Shown here: piece after piece, positions 1 to 9,868 of the stretch
Layout: the number at the start of each line of letters is the position of its first letter
Position numbering within the stretch: position 1 is the first letter of the stretch
NCBI RefSeq assembly: GCF_018991925.1
Contig: NW_024732238.1
Coordinates: 8,636,642 to 8,700,641, forward strand
Origin: Homarus americanus
Lineage: Eukaryota; Arthropoda; Malacostraca; Decapoda; Nephropidae
Reading direction: 5' to 3'
Length of the DNA stretch: 64,000 nt
The notes under the pieces: model-generated
What the model saw: only the letters and a program-made list of their open reading frames with translations
The model's database searches: none
Told to the model about the DNA's origin: nothing
Made by a program: the position numbers and the translations under genes

Positions 1-645
1 GCACGCGAGGTCGCCAACCAGTGACAGCCGACAGGTACACACACCTACCTCACAGTTCTCCTGAGGCTCAACACATTTACCCGTCTCCGAGTACATGTTA
101 ATGAGCCCTGAAAGCCTCTAGTCCCACCCTGAGAGACCATTCAGACTGTTACCTGTTAGGACTGGGATCTATTAGGAATAGATTCCATTAAGACTGGGCT
201 CCAATAGTAATTTATGGTTGAGCTTGTAAGGACGGGGAGGTGACGATACTCCCCTGTCCACTGCCGTCCTCCATTACTCTCCATCCCCCACCGAACACCT
301 CACCTCTCTAGCAGTTGTACACGGGGAACACAACAGACCGGCTCGTGCTTTACTTGATCCAGTCCTAACCCAACCACTTGAAGATTAGACTCTAACTCTA
401 AAAGAACCCACTTTTAATGGGCCCTAATACTAATTATATGGTTGACTGCAATGGTTTTATAGGGGAGAGGAGGAGAATAGTGGTAAAACAGCACTGACAG
501 CACACAACACCACACCACATCATGAGTGCATCCGATCTAATACTGTGATGACTAATTTGAATAAGTAGTGATAGATAGAGAATAAACAAAACATTAGACA
601 TACAAACAAACAGACAATAATAATCTCAACCAAACAGATACATAT
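1..645. other. Unique AT-rich DNA, no gene seen
   Basis: No reading frame or RNA gene can be supported here. The stretch at about 149-225 and 350-445 carries the degenerate motif TAGGACTGGG / CTATTAGGA that recurs through the window (see 20480-20965). Confidence 0.6.
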
Positions 646-872
646 ACAAAATTCCCTGGACACTTGGCAGTACCTGGCATGTAAGCACTTGAGCATTATT
701 AGGTGAAGGAGATTGTAATTTTAACCTAGTTTCTCAATTTGTCTTTGTATTAAGGAGTGTTTTTGTTTCCATTTTAAGGTTAGGTTAGGTTATTCAATAT
801 AATCCAATCATATACAGTATATATGACCCAGTTGGTGTTACCAAATATTGCCAAGTGTTCAGGGAATTTTGT
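646..872. mobile_element. MITE-like element with ~30-bp inverted ends
   Basis: Positions 646-676 (starting ACAAAATTCCCTGGACACTT) are an imperfect inverted copy of 843-872 (ending GGGAATTTTGT). The 227-bp unit has an AT-rich interior with no reading frame and a short GGTTAGG stretch. Short length, terminal inverted repeats and lack of coding capacity fit a non-autonomous DNA transposon. No convincing target-site duplication is visible, so the superfamily is not assigned. It could also be a chance foldback. Confidence 0.45.
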
Positions 873-1001
873 CCACAACTGTACACATACACTGCCAATA
901 CACACACATAATAAATACAAATTAGACATACATATTAGTGTTTATATAATAGACACGTACTGACAATACACAAATAAACAACACAGACAGACTGATATAC
1001 C

Positions 1002-1819
1002 ATCAATCACACCAAAACCGTAGTCATGCACATCAACACCACCACCACTCCAGTGCAAGCTCCAGCAGTCACAGTGGGTGCCCATCCTCTCCAGTTAGTG
1101 CAGTCTGCCAAACTCCTGGGTGTAACTATAAACTACAAACTAGACTGGAAGGCCCATGTAAACAACATTATCAAGGCAGCCTCGTACCAACTCTAGATGC
1201 TACGACGACTCAGGTCACTTGGGGCACCCACGCCAGAGCTGAGGACTATCTACAACGCATTTATACTCCCAAAATTAACGTATTTGTCACCAGCCTGGTC
1301 GTCTTCTCTCAACTCTACCCAACAACGTCAGCTAGAGAAGGTACAGAAGAGGGCCTGCAGAATCATGCTCGGCGCAGACTACTCCGGCTACACCAACGCT
1401 CTCTCCACCCTGGAAATGCCATCCCTCAGTGACCTCCACCACCAAGCACTGGAAAGGTTTGGCCGTGGATTACTGCACCACCCTCGCCATCGCCACTTAC
1501 TACCACCGGCAGTCCCCAGCCCACCTCGCACAGTCCGCCACTACAACAAAATTCAGCCCATAAGAGCCCGCACTGACAGATATAAGAATAGCACCCCAGG
1601 CTCTGTTGCAGGTCGTTTGACCTGTGCCCGGGTGGGCTAATTCCCGTAAAAAAAAAACATCTATTGTTAAAATAATAAATAGATCCTGATTTATGTACTG
1701 TACAGCCCTGTAAATGTATTGAACGTATATTATTATGTCTAAATCACATGTAAGTTTGTATATTTTCAGCCACCGGATGCAACTCTATTAATAAACCGTT
1801 TATTATTATTATTATTATA
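1002..1819 (+). mobile_element. CR1/jockey-like LINE, 3' fragment (copy A1)
   Basis: The frame runs from about 1002 to 1593 and encodes the C-terminal part of a LINE ORF2, after the RT catalytic core. Visible landmarks are KLLGVTINYKLDW (about 1110-1150), LRRLRSLG, FILPKLTYLSPAWSSSL, QLEKVQKRACRIMLG and HNKIQP-like residues near the end. These are typical of the thumb/connection region of animal CR1/jockey-type elements. An in-frame TAG at 1194-1196 breaks it, so it is a pseudogene. The tail ends in AATAAACCG and a TTA repeat at 1801-1819, as LINE 3' ends do. The last codons are disrupted by a short poly(A) insertion at 1594-1657, shown by comparison with the copy at 5889-6156, which lacks it. 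The 5' end is truncated. Clade assignment is from motif recognition only. Confidence 0.8.
1594..1657 (+). mobile_element. Short poly(A)-tailed repeat, copy A
   Basis: A ~54-bp body containing CCCGGGTGGGCTAATTCCCG followed by A10. The same body occurs at 6498-6566 (minus), 7414-7484, 8897-8990 and 17801-17848 (minus). Here it sits inside the LINE coding region: the second LINE copy at 5889-6156 continues straight through this point. No clear target-site duplication remains at this copy. Confidence 0.7.
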
Positions 1820-1832
1820 CTGTATACACAAC

Positions 1833-1834
<2 letters not shown>

Positions 1835-1921
<87 letters not shown>
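1835..1921. repeat. (AG)n microsatellite ending in a G run
   Basis: About 39 AG units directly followed by a run of ten G. Pure purine strand. Confidence 0.95.
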
Positions 1922-1994
1922 ACACACTTTCACCTCACAATAAGAACGTCGTTTTAACTGAATGTAAGTGAGACTCGACTCAGCGCAGTGGAGG

Positions 1995-2248
1995 GTACTA
2001 AAAGAGGTGGAGTGGCAGGGGAATTGGTGTGGCGGGTGAAGGTGGTGTGGTAGGGGAGATGGTGTGGCAGGTGAGGATGGTGTGGTGAGGGTGGTTATGG
2101 GGAGGTGAGGGTGACAGGGGAGTTGATGGTGTGGCAGGGGAGGTGGTGAAGAGTGTGAAGGAAGGAAGGAAGGAGGTGGAGGGAGGGTGTGAAGGAGGGG
2201 AAGGATGGAGGTGGAGGGAGGGTGTGAAGGAAGGACGGTACCTGCTCA
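1995..2248. repeat. G-rich degenerate minisatellite
   Basis: Irregular repeats of GGTGGTGTGG, GGGGAGATGGTG and GGAAGGAAGG words, with almost no C on the plus strand. It faces a C-rich block (2270-3070) of nearly complementary composition. The minus-strand frame at 1998-2249 is only a low-complexity Ser/Pro/His/Thr frame. Confidence 0.7.
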
Positions 2249-2269
2249 TTAACTATCCTGGCAGGTGAC

Positions 2270-3070
2270 GACCGACCTCAATCCTGATTACCACCCGCCA
2301 CCCTCCCTCTTCACCACCTGCCACCCTCACCACCCGCCACCCTCACCACCCGCCGCCCCTCACCACTCTCCTCACCACCCGCCGCCCTCACCACCCTACC
2401 ACCACCTCTTCACCACCGCCGCTCTTCACCACCCGCCCTCACACCCCTCTCCTCTCTCACCACCGCCGCCCTCACCACCCCCTCCCCCTCCCGCCCCACT
2501 CCCCTCCTCCTCACCACTCCCCGCCACCTCCTCCCCACCCTGCCCTCACCACCTCCCCTCCCTCCCACCCTCCCCACCACCCTCCTTCACCAGCCACCCT
2601 CCCCTCTCCTTCACCACTGCTGCCCTCACCTCTTCACCACCGCCACCCCACCACCCTCGCCCTCCTTCTTCACCACACCTTCCTCTTCACCGCCGCCCCC
2701 ACCACTCCCTCTTCACCACCGCCCCTCACCACCCCTTCCTCTTCACCACGCCGCCCTCACCACCCTCCGCCCTCCCTTCACCACTCTGCCACCTCTTCAC
2801 CACCCTCACCCGCCCTCCTTCTCACCACCTCCGTCGCCACCTCTTCACCACTGCCTGCCTCACCACCTCCGCCCTCTTCACCACCGCCGCCGTCGCCTCT
2901 TCACCACCGCCGCCCTCACCACCTCCGCCCTCCTTCTTCACCACCGCCGCCGCCCCTCTTCACCACCGCTGCCCTCACCACCTCCGCCCTCCTTCTTCAC
3001 CACCGTCGCCACTCCTCCTTCACCACCGCCCTCACCACCCTCCCTCTTCACCACCGTCGCCTCTGCATTC
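2270..3070. repeat. C-rich CACCACC/CTTCACCACCGCC minisatellite
   Basis: Repeats built on CTTCACCACCGCC and CCCTCACCACC words, degenerate in length. A 286-codon frame (2265-3125, plus) crosses it but is made of Pro, Ser, His and Thr repeats only and has no other gene-like trait, so it is treated as a by-product of the repeat. Confidence 0.8.
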
Positions 3071-3654
3071 CCCCACGGCGGGCTCAGTTCTGAAAGTGGG
3101 TCTCAGGGGCGTGACTGCCCGTTAAGAGACTGTGGACTAAGCCTTCAGATAATAATTCCATGTAAAACTGGCCCCTCGCCTTGGGTTGATTCTCTATAGG
3201 AAAAAGTGATCCTCGAGTCACTCTTCTAGTATAAAAATATGACCCTTGTGGGAAAAAGATCTTATCCACGTTACATAGATATTCTGCACAGATTGTATAC
3301 ATTTCAGGGTGTATACATGTCCCGCCTTAATACGTAGAATGTATACTTTACATTTGTAAACATTCCGCAGATAGTTAGGTTAGGTTAGTGTTCCTGATGG
3401 TGTTCGACTTATTTGGGTCCATCAAAGTACGAATAAGCGAATAAAAAGTTCACTACGATAATGTCATCCATGTTAATGCAGTGTATAGATAGTGTTGTCT
3501 CTATCTGCATTATTATAAATATAATAAATAAATTGTGGAGGTGAAAAAAATATATATATTCTGGGGGTATCAGGGTCCACAGGTTTGGGTCACGTTTTCA
3601 TACAGTCCATGGCGGTCAATATTGTATCTGACACAAGCATATTACTCCACTTAC
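3071..3654. other. Unique AT-rich DNA, no gene seen
   Basis: No supported gene. It includes one short GTTAGGTTAG stretch near 3376-3387 and an AT-rich segment at 3480-3560. Confidence 0.6.
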
Positions 3655-3765
3655 CAACCTTGTAATTAGATACTGTACCCATTTACTGCTGGATGGACTG
3701 GGAGTGCTACGGGATCGAACCAGTGACTCTTAGTACGGGCGGTGAACACTGTATCTACTCGGGAT
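3655..3765 (-). mobile_element. Degenerate tRNA-headed SINE fragment
   Basis: On the minus strand there is a tRNA-like head with a recognisable B-box (GGTTCGATCCC, 3711-3721) followed by a block at 3673-3693 reading CCAGCAGTAAATGGGTAC. That block is the central core also present in the SINEs at 13050-13453, 21782-22100 and 37118-37470. The A-box is weak and the 3' end is not identifiable, so this is an old fragment. Confidence 0.6.
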
Positions 3766-5037
3766 AAGTTAGGATTAGCTGTAGCTCTTTACACCTGAGA
3801 GTCAATCTAAACAATTTGAGATTAGGGTAAAATCTTTTCAAGTCCGCCTTGGTTAAGGTACGACTATTTAGGACTGGATCCTAACCCTGATGAGCATAGA
3901 TTACGTTAGGAATTACTCCTAAGGATTATAAATATTTAGGTGAGATTGGGTCTGAGGAGAGATAAAGATAATGTGAGCCACAAGTAACTGTCCTGTTCTC
4001 TTCCGTAACACCAGTAATACACAACAACACTAGAATGTAAAGGATGAAATCTTATATTAAGTTCTCGCTTTATTTGACGGAGAGAGAATGTGTGTGCACG
4101 CTGACTTCTGGTAAGCCACTGTCACTATACTTCTCCAAAAAATAAATATAATAATAAATTTTCTCCACACTTTCCTTGGGGGTTAAAGAGGAGGAGACGT
4201 ACGGGGAAAGAAAATACGGAAATTACAAAGAGTGTAAAGAAACTGCGAGGAAAGAGGAACAGAGATAATGAGAGGAACATGAAGAAAAATAGAGAGGGGT
4301 GGATAGCCGAGAGATGTTAATGTAATTGTGTTAGTGAATGAAGCTAGAATAAAAAATAGGAATGAAGCCAACGGTATTAGTGAATGGAAGGGTGGAGGAG
4401 CATGACAGACTGAGAGGGAGGGCACTCAGTAATTGTCCTCCATACCTGGTCACAAAAGCAAGTCAAGGACGAGACCGGTAATTAACTTCCTCCTTGAGCG
4501 GGTTATCTTTTAACATGCTAGGCTATTAACCCAACAACTACCGGCTCTAACTACAAAACGAGAGAGAGATGGGGGAGGAGGGGGGGGGTCATCAGATATT
4601 TTACCGAGGTCTTTCCAATGGCAACTCCCCATAAATGTATTCCAGAGAACTTCAGAGAGGTACCTGAAGACGCCTGTGTCCACTCTAATGAGGGAAAAGG
4701 CGTCTGAGGCGCCATATGTGCGTACTTGGAACTTGCCGAAGAAGGCTGGCCATCCATAAAGTTTAATACATTACACACAGGGAGGGTTGAGGGGTCCAGT
4801 GGCTATCACGGGGTATACCAGTAGCACTAAGGAGAGGTTTTAAAGTGAGTCAGAAGAGTTTTCCAGTATTCTACCGAGAGCTCATGTGACCGCGTACACT
4901 TCCACGAAGAACTCGAGACACTTCCACATGAGCGCTTCCCAAGCCTCCTACAGGGGTCAAGACCTGTCATGTTCCAGGAATTTAAAGAGAAGAACTCTGT
5001 ACACACGACAGAAGATGCTTCACACGTCAGCAGGTAC
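3766..5037. other. Mostly unique DNA, possible exon near its end
   Basis: 3766-3960 carries the recurring TTAGGACTGGATCCTAA-like motif. 4150-4550 is AT-rich with no frame worth calling. 4590-5033 is less repetitive and includes a segment with splice-like borders (4867-5033, see findings). A short (AC)n follows at 5038-5057. Confidence 0.4.
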
Positions 5038-5057
5038 ACACACACACACACACACAC

Positions 5058-5888
5058 TGGGCAAAAAGCACATCTGATAGAGAAGGTAGATATCAAATTT
5101 TCTCACAAACAGATAACAAATACTCGCTGTCCAATCAGGTAAAACTCAATGTATAGGTGACAAGGTTGTTCCCTAAGACATAGTGATCACTTTGGTAACG
5201 TCACTGGACATTGCTCACAATGCAAACTACAGTTTTGTAAACATACTAGGTGGAAGGTGCTAATATTTACTAAACTTTTCATCAGTTGAAGACACTACGC
5301 ATTTTAATAATTGAATATTATTCAAATCTTTCAATGACTAACAAAATAATAAATCAAACAGATAAAAGTTTCAATGAAAGAAAAAACAAATAGGAAAGGA
5401 ATATAAGATGTAATGGACTGAGAGGTTAATGTTAAGAATCTATGAGTAATACTGACGGACAACCTAACCTAACAACTGTCACTTGGGTCAGAGAAATAGC
5501 ACAACAAATTATAAAGACGGAGGTCAAATTACACTTGTATATTCCTAACTGAAATACTGTTGCATAAATAAATAACATGTGACTGCTGGCAACATTATCG
5601 CGCCACGACTCCTCACACTGACTAAGACGGACATAACACAAGAAGCCTTAGAAAATTGTCGTAAAATTTTTAAATGAACCCCGAACTTATACACGAAAGG
5701 TCAGGTAGTATAAGGAGTCACTGTAGATTATGTACAGTACACGTACAGTAGCAGAGACCAAATGTACAACCAAAACATACTGTTAACACACTGCAACTTT
5801 AATGTGTTGTCACCCCCTAGCTGGAACAAAAAATACATTACACGTGTATCGATGTACAGTACAGGTAACTGCCAAAAATCTTTAATGG
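5058..5888. other. Unique AT-rich DNA, no gene seen
   Basis: Several frames of 60-75 codons on both strands overlap each other and resemble no protein. One CCTAACCTAAC stretch lies at 5461-5471. Confidence 0.6.
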
Positions 5889-6152
5889 GGTTTATTAATA
5901 GAGTTGCAGGGTGGCTGAAAATATACAGACTTACATTTGATTTAGACATAATGATATAATATGCATTGAATACATTTACAGGGCTGTACAGTACATAAAT
6001 CAGGAGTTGTTTATTATTTTAACAATAGATGGGATGGTGCTGTTCTTATGTCTATCGGTGCGGGCTCTTATGGGCTGAATTTTGTTGTAGTGGCGGACTG
6101 CGCGAGTTGGGTGGGGGGCTGCTGGTGGCAGGAGATGGCGAGGGTGGTGCAG

Positions 6153-6156
<4 letters not shown>
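5889..6156 (-). mobile_element. CR1/jockey-like LINE 3' end (copy A2)
   Basis: The reverse complement matches 1490-1795 of copy A1. It encodes the last ~35 codons (HNKIQPIRARTD motif, ending IPSIVKIINNS then stop), followed by the same 3' UTR ending in AATAAACC. It lacks the 64-bp poly(A) insertion of copy A1 and so shows the empty site. The element is 5'-truncated, and a (GT)n microsatellite starts at the truncation point. Confidence 0.85.

Positions 6157-6197
<41 letters not shown>
6154..6197. repeat. (GT)n microsatellite
   Basis: About 21 GT units abutting the truncated 5' end of the LINE copy. Confidence 0.95.
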
Positions 6198-6200
<3 letters not shown>

Positions 6201-6271
6201 CACAACATTTCAAGACAAAGGCAGAGGAAAACTATTGAAATTAACAATTTAATCTAACAGCTCGAACTGCA

Positions 6272-6497
6272 GTAGTTAGTAACCAACTATCAAACACAGA
6301 GGTACTACCGCCTGGGAAGCATAGTGTATTGTCTAATGGTAGACCCTGCTGCCATATGACAACACAAAAATTGTGACCAAGTCCCAGGTTGCTCATCTGA
6401 CTTTCTGCCTCATTTACACACAATTGCAGGGTCTCAGATGTTTCTCTTACTATTGACAACACAACATACATATATTGTTTCTCACTATTGACAGATA
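6272..6497 (+). mobile_element. Dispersed element F, copy F1
   Basis: About 200 bp closely similar to 7060-7285: shared words include GGTACTACCGCCTGG, GTCTAATGGTAGACCCTGCT and CAATTGCAGGGTCTCAGATG. Both copies keep an open minus-strand frame with the peptide ETSETLQLCVNEAESQ and IWQQGLPLDNTLCF, but I do not recognise it as a protein family. In this copy the short poly(A) repeat that follows is in the opposite orientation to that in copy F2. Confidence 0.65.
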
Positions 6498-6566
6498 TTT
6501 TTTTTACTGGGAATAGCCCACCGGGGCACAGGTCATCGACCCACAACGGGACCTGGGGGCGAAAAA
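6498..6566 (-). mobile_element. Short poly(A)-tailed repeat, copy E
   Basis: Minus-strand copy with its poly(A) tail seen as T8 at 6498-6505. The body is slightly diverged: GGTGGGCTATTCCCAGT instead of GGTGGGCTAATCCCCGT. The 5' side (TTTTCGCCCCCAGG) matches copy B. Confidence 0.7.
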
Positions 6567-6589
6567 ATACAAGTAAACAAATTAAAAAT

Positions 6590-7059
6590 CTATTTTTTTT
6601 TATTAATCTACACCACGAAGATGCCGGAAAACCAGCTTTTTAAAGTGAGACAGATTGTATGAGTATTGAAACAGAAGAAGGCAGAGCAGTCCACAGTTTG
6701 GCTGTGTGAAGAAAGAAGGAGGTACTATAACGGGTTATTCTAGTGTGATCGACAGCCACAGAGACACTGGGGCACCGCGGGCAAGACGTGTGTTAGGAGC
6801 CCACGGCCTTGCCGGCGGTACACAGGATGCCAAATTCACCGAACACTGCCCGTTAAAGTACCTGTAAAAGAGGAAGTGAAGCAACATGAGGCGAAGAGAA
6901 AGTGAAGAAAGATTATCAACTAAAGGAGGAGAGTTAATAAGACGAAATGCCTCTGATTCCACCCCATCTACAGTAACAGTTGGACAGAAGAAGAGCCACC
7001 CCAGATATGAGAGCAGTATTACAAGTTAGGATGAATGAATCCCTTATACACTTGAAGTA
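6590..7059 (-). pseudogene. LINE-B ORF2, C-terminal part
   Basis: The minus strand encodes the C-terminal region of a CR1/jockey-like LINE: VYKGFIHPNL then YCSHIWGGSSSVQLL (about 7050-6975), ESEAFRLINSPPLVDNLSSL (6960-6900), FYRYFNGQCSVNLA, and further on TAKLWTALPSS. It continues in frame with the RT part at 7485-8826 once the insertion at 7060-7484 is taken out (codons for LLSI then VLQVYKGF). Internal stops and frameshifts (for example after the NPNL segment) make it a pseudogene. The 3' end is near 6590, just after an A/T-rich tract. Confidence 0.75.
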
Positions 7060-7484
7060 GGTAGTAGGCAGCTACCAAACAGGGAGGTACTACCGCCTGG
7101 AAAGATATTGGAAGCATAATGTGTTGTCTAATGGTAGACCCTGCTGCCATATGGCATCACAAAAATTGTGACCAAGTCCCAGGTTGCTGATCTGACTTTC
7201 TGCCTCATTTACACACAATTGCAGGGTCTCAGATGTTTCTCTTACTTGGACAACACAATATACATAATATATATCGTTTCTCACTCTTGATTTATTTATT
7301 TTTTTGTATTTATGGTTATTATTATTATTTTTAGTATATTATTTTATTTTTAGTACAGGTATTTTGTTATTATTTTTTGAATAATTATTATTATCATCAT
7401 TATCGTTATCATATTTTCGTCCCCCAGGCCCTGATGTGGGTCAGTGACCTGTGCCCGGGTGGGCTAATCCCCGTAAAAAAAAAA
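7060..7484 (+). mobile_element. Element F, copy F2: 425-bp poly(A)-ended insertion
   Basis: It interrupts LINE-B. The LINE reading frame is restored exactly if 7060-7484 is removed, which defines both ends. It begins GGTAGTAGGCAGCTACC, contains the ~200-bp block shared with 6272-6497, then an ATT-rich stretch (7287-7413), and ends with the short repeat (7414-7474) plus A10. A 5' part, an AT-rich linker and a poly(A) end resemble a SINE or a truncated LINE, but no tRNA, 5S or 7SL head is visible. No target-site duplication was found. Confidence 0.65.
7414..7484 (+). mobile_element. Short poly(A)-tailed repeat, copy B
   Basis: It forms the 3' end of element F2. The sequence runs from TTTTCGTCCCCCAGG to CCCGGGTGGGCTAATCCCCG and then A10. 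It is the least diverged long copy and therefore the best reference for the family. Confidence 0.75.
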
Positions 7485-8824
7485 CAATGCTCAGCAGTGA
7501 AGTAGCTACGGCATCTGTACTGTACAGCATTCCCAGCTTTCGGAAGGCAACTTTAGCAATGTTGTGGATGTATGGCTTCCATGACATATTAGAGGAAATG
7601 GTGAGGCCTAGCATATATATTTTAGAATTTGGTAGAATGATTGCGTCCAAAAATGTGATTGGTGGGAGATCATCTAACTTGGAAAGTGTTTTATTACTAT
7701 TGAATTTAACCAAGTTTCTGCCACCCCATTCGGAGATGCTGCACAGATCCGCATTGATAGATGTAATGATATCAGCTCTAGAAACAGATCTAGTTTGAGA
7801 ATTAGGGGGAAGGGGAAAATGTGAAGAAGAGTGAATAATAGAATCATCAGAGTAAGAATGGATAGAATTAGTCCTAGTGTGAAGTAAATCATTAACAAAA
7901 AAGAAAGAAGAGAGTAGGTAAAATAAGAGAATCTTGTGGGACACCACTATTGGTAGAGAAGGGGTGAAAGATCGATCCCTCGACAGCAACTGCCACGGAT
8001 CGGTTCTCAAGGAAGCTAGAAATTAGAAAGCAAAGTGGGGGAGAGAAACCATAAGAGGGAAGTTTAGAAAGCAAAGACTTGTGCCATACCCTGTCAAATG
8101 CTTTGGAGATGTCGAGAGCCACGACGAAAGTTTCTCCATAATCCCTAAGAGAGGATGACCAAAGATGGGTGTAGTAGGAGAGCAGATCACCAGTAGATCT
8201 CGCCTGGCGAAAGCCATACTGGTGATTCGACAAAAGAGAATGGCATTCAAGGTGACGGAGAAAATGAGTTAAGATAGTTTCGAAAATCTTAGAGAAGGAT
8301 GAAGCTCGGGCAATGGGGCGACAGTTAGAAGGATTAGAATGGTCACCCTTTTTCGGGATGGGCTGAACCAAGACATGCTTCCAAGAAGAAGGAAAAGTTT
8401 GGGTTTTGAGGCAAAGGCGAAAAAGGCGAGAAAGCACATGTGCTAGAATTTCAGCACACTCCCTCAGAACACGAGGGGGTATTCCGTCCTGTCCAAGCAC
8501 CTTACTCACATCTAACCTGGATAACACACGAGCAGCCCCACGAGTGGAGATTATAGGAAAGTGCATAGGTTCAGTAGGAGGTGCAGGGGTAGGAGGGATA
8601 GAGTTGGAATCGTCTAAGGTGGAGTTAGAGGAGAATAAGGTGCCAAAGATATTGGCTTTATCAGGGGGAGAGTTGGCTATAGAGGTATCAGGTCGGAAGA
8701 GAGGAGGAAAAGAGGGAGTTGCAGAAGTTATTACAGATGTTTTTGGTTAAGGACCAGAAGGATTTACTGGAGGAAGAATTAGTCAGGACAGCGGTCTTTC
8801 TTTTTATAAAATTCTGCTTGGTCC

Positions 8825-8826
<2 letters not shown>
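7485..8826 (-). pseudogene. LINE-B reverse transcriptase (CR1/jockey-like)
   Basis: The frame, read leftward from about 8826, gives FRPDTSIANSPPDKANIF (about 8700-8645), then RT blocks: DVSKVLGQDGIPPRVL (normally GPDGI), FPSSWKHVLVQPIPKKGD, NCRPIARASSFSKIFE, HQYGFRQARSTGDLL, VVALDISKAFDRVWH (catalytic Asp kept), and FSTNSGVPQDSLILPTLFF. A frameshift near 7895 moves to VNDLLHTRTN and HSYSDDS at 7854-7843, where the YADD box has become YSDD. It ends at FRKLGMLYSTDAVATSLLSI against the element F2 insertion. The Gly-to-Asp change in the VPQGS box and the frameshift make it inactive. It is cut at its 5' side by the (ATT)n tract and short repeat at 8827-8990. Family call by motif pattern. Confidence 0.88.

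Positions 8827-8896
<70 letters not shown>
8827..8896. repeat. (ATT)n microsatellite
   Basis: About 23 ATT units between LINE-B and the short repeat copy C. Copy B is also preceded by an ATT-rich stretch. Confidence 0.95.
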
Positions 8897-8897
<1 letters not shown>

Positions 8898-8990
8898 TAC
8901 ATTTTCACCCCCCTCCCCCCCCAGGCCCTGATGTGGGTCAGTGGCCCATGCCCGGGTGGGCTAATCCCCGTATAAAAACAAAACAAAAAA
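8897..8990 (+). mobile_element. Short poly(A)-tailed repeat, copy C
   Basis: The body from ACATTTTCACCCCC to CCCGGGTGGGCTAATCCCCG is followed by an A-rich tail (TATAAAAACAAAACAAAAAA). It abuts LINE-B, so it probably landed in that LINE too. Confidence 0.7.
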
Positions 8991-9837
8991 CTATTCAGGT
9001 AATCTAGGGATGCAAAAGACCGAGACCTTACAGCATGCGCCCAACTCCCTGTAAGTGGTGTGGGTACAACACAAACCGTATTAGGTAACACAGAGACCTC
9101 CACAATTTTTTAACGCTGGATATTTTTAGGTATAATCCTGCTATCAGTCATGAGTGGAAGGACAATAGGTTAACTGACCGTGGCAGAGTATCTAGCACAA
9201 TGTCTCATAATATCTGTATTACCCAGCAGCGTGTACTGATAATATCTGGAGGAGCACTAACACAGGTGACTTACTGAAGGATCACCGCCTCCTCTCCCGG
9301 ATATAACTGTCCTGGAGGGGTCAGCTGGGGCTCCCTCCTTGATGATACTGAACAATTATTGGGCAAACTCCGGCAGACATTCCTTGCCACACTCACACGA
9401 CTTACAGTCCAACAAGATTCACAGCTAATACTTACGGGAGAAAAATCCACGCGAGGATATATTTAATACTCTGCTTCGCTGGGTTACAAAAAATAAGTAT
9501 ACTGAAGTAGCAGTGGCGCCCTTTAAGGTACTCTCTAGGACTGCCAGCCACAACTATCATTATTGCCTTACTCACAAATACGGCTAGTCTCATGACATTC
9601 AGCGATCACTCACCCCAGGTGGCATTTACAGCGTGCTGCCGCTCAAGCGAGGTTAGGTACCATGCCGACACATACCAGGACAGTGCCACGCCACACACGC
9701 ATCAATACCTATCTGGAGTGCTACCATAAGTAGAGCAGTGCCACACTAGTACCAACGTCTGCAGTGCCACCACACAACAGAACGCTCCCACACTTGCACC
9801 AGTATCAGTTTCGAGCGTGGGAAGACAGCAGGAGCGC

Positions 9838-9868
<31 letters not shown>

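Noticed and set aside
2265..3125. 286-codon Pro/His/Ser-rich frame
   Set aside because: Low-complexity translation of a C-rich minisatellite; no splice, domain or codon evidence.
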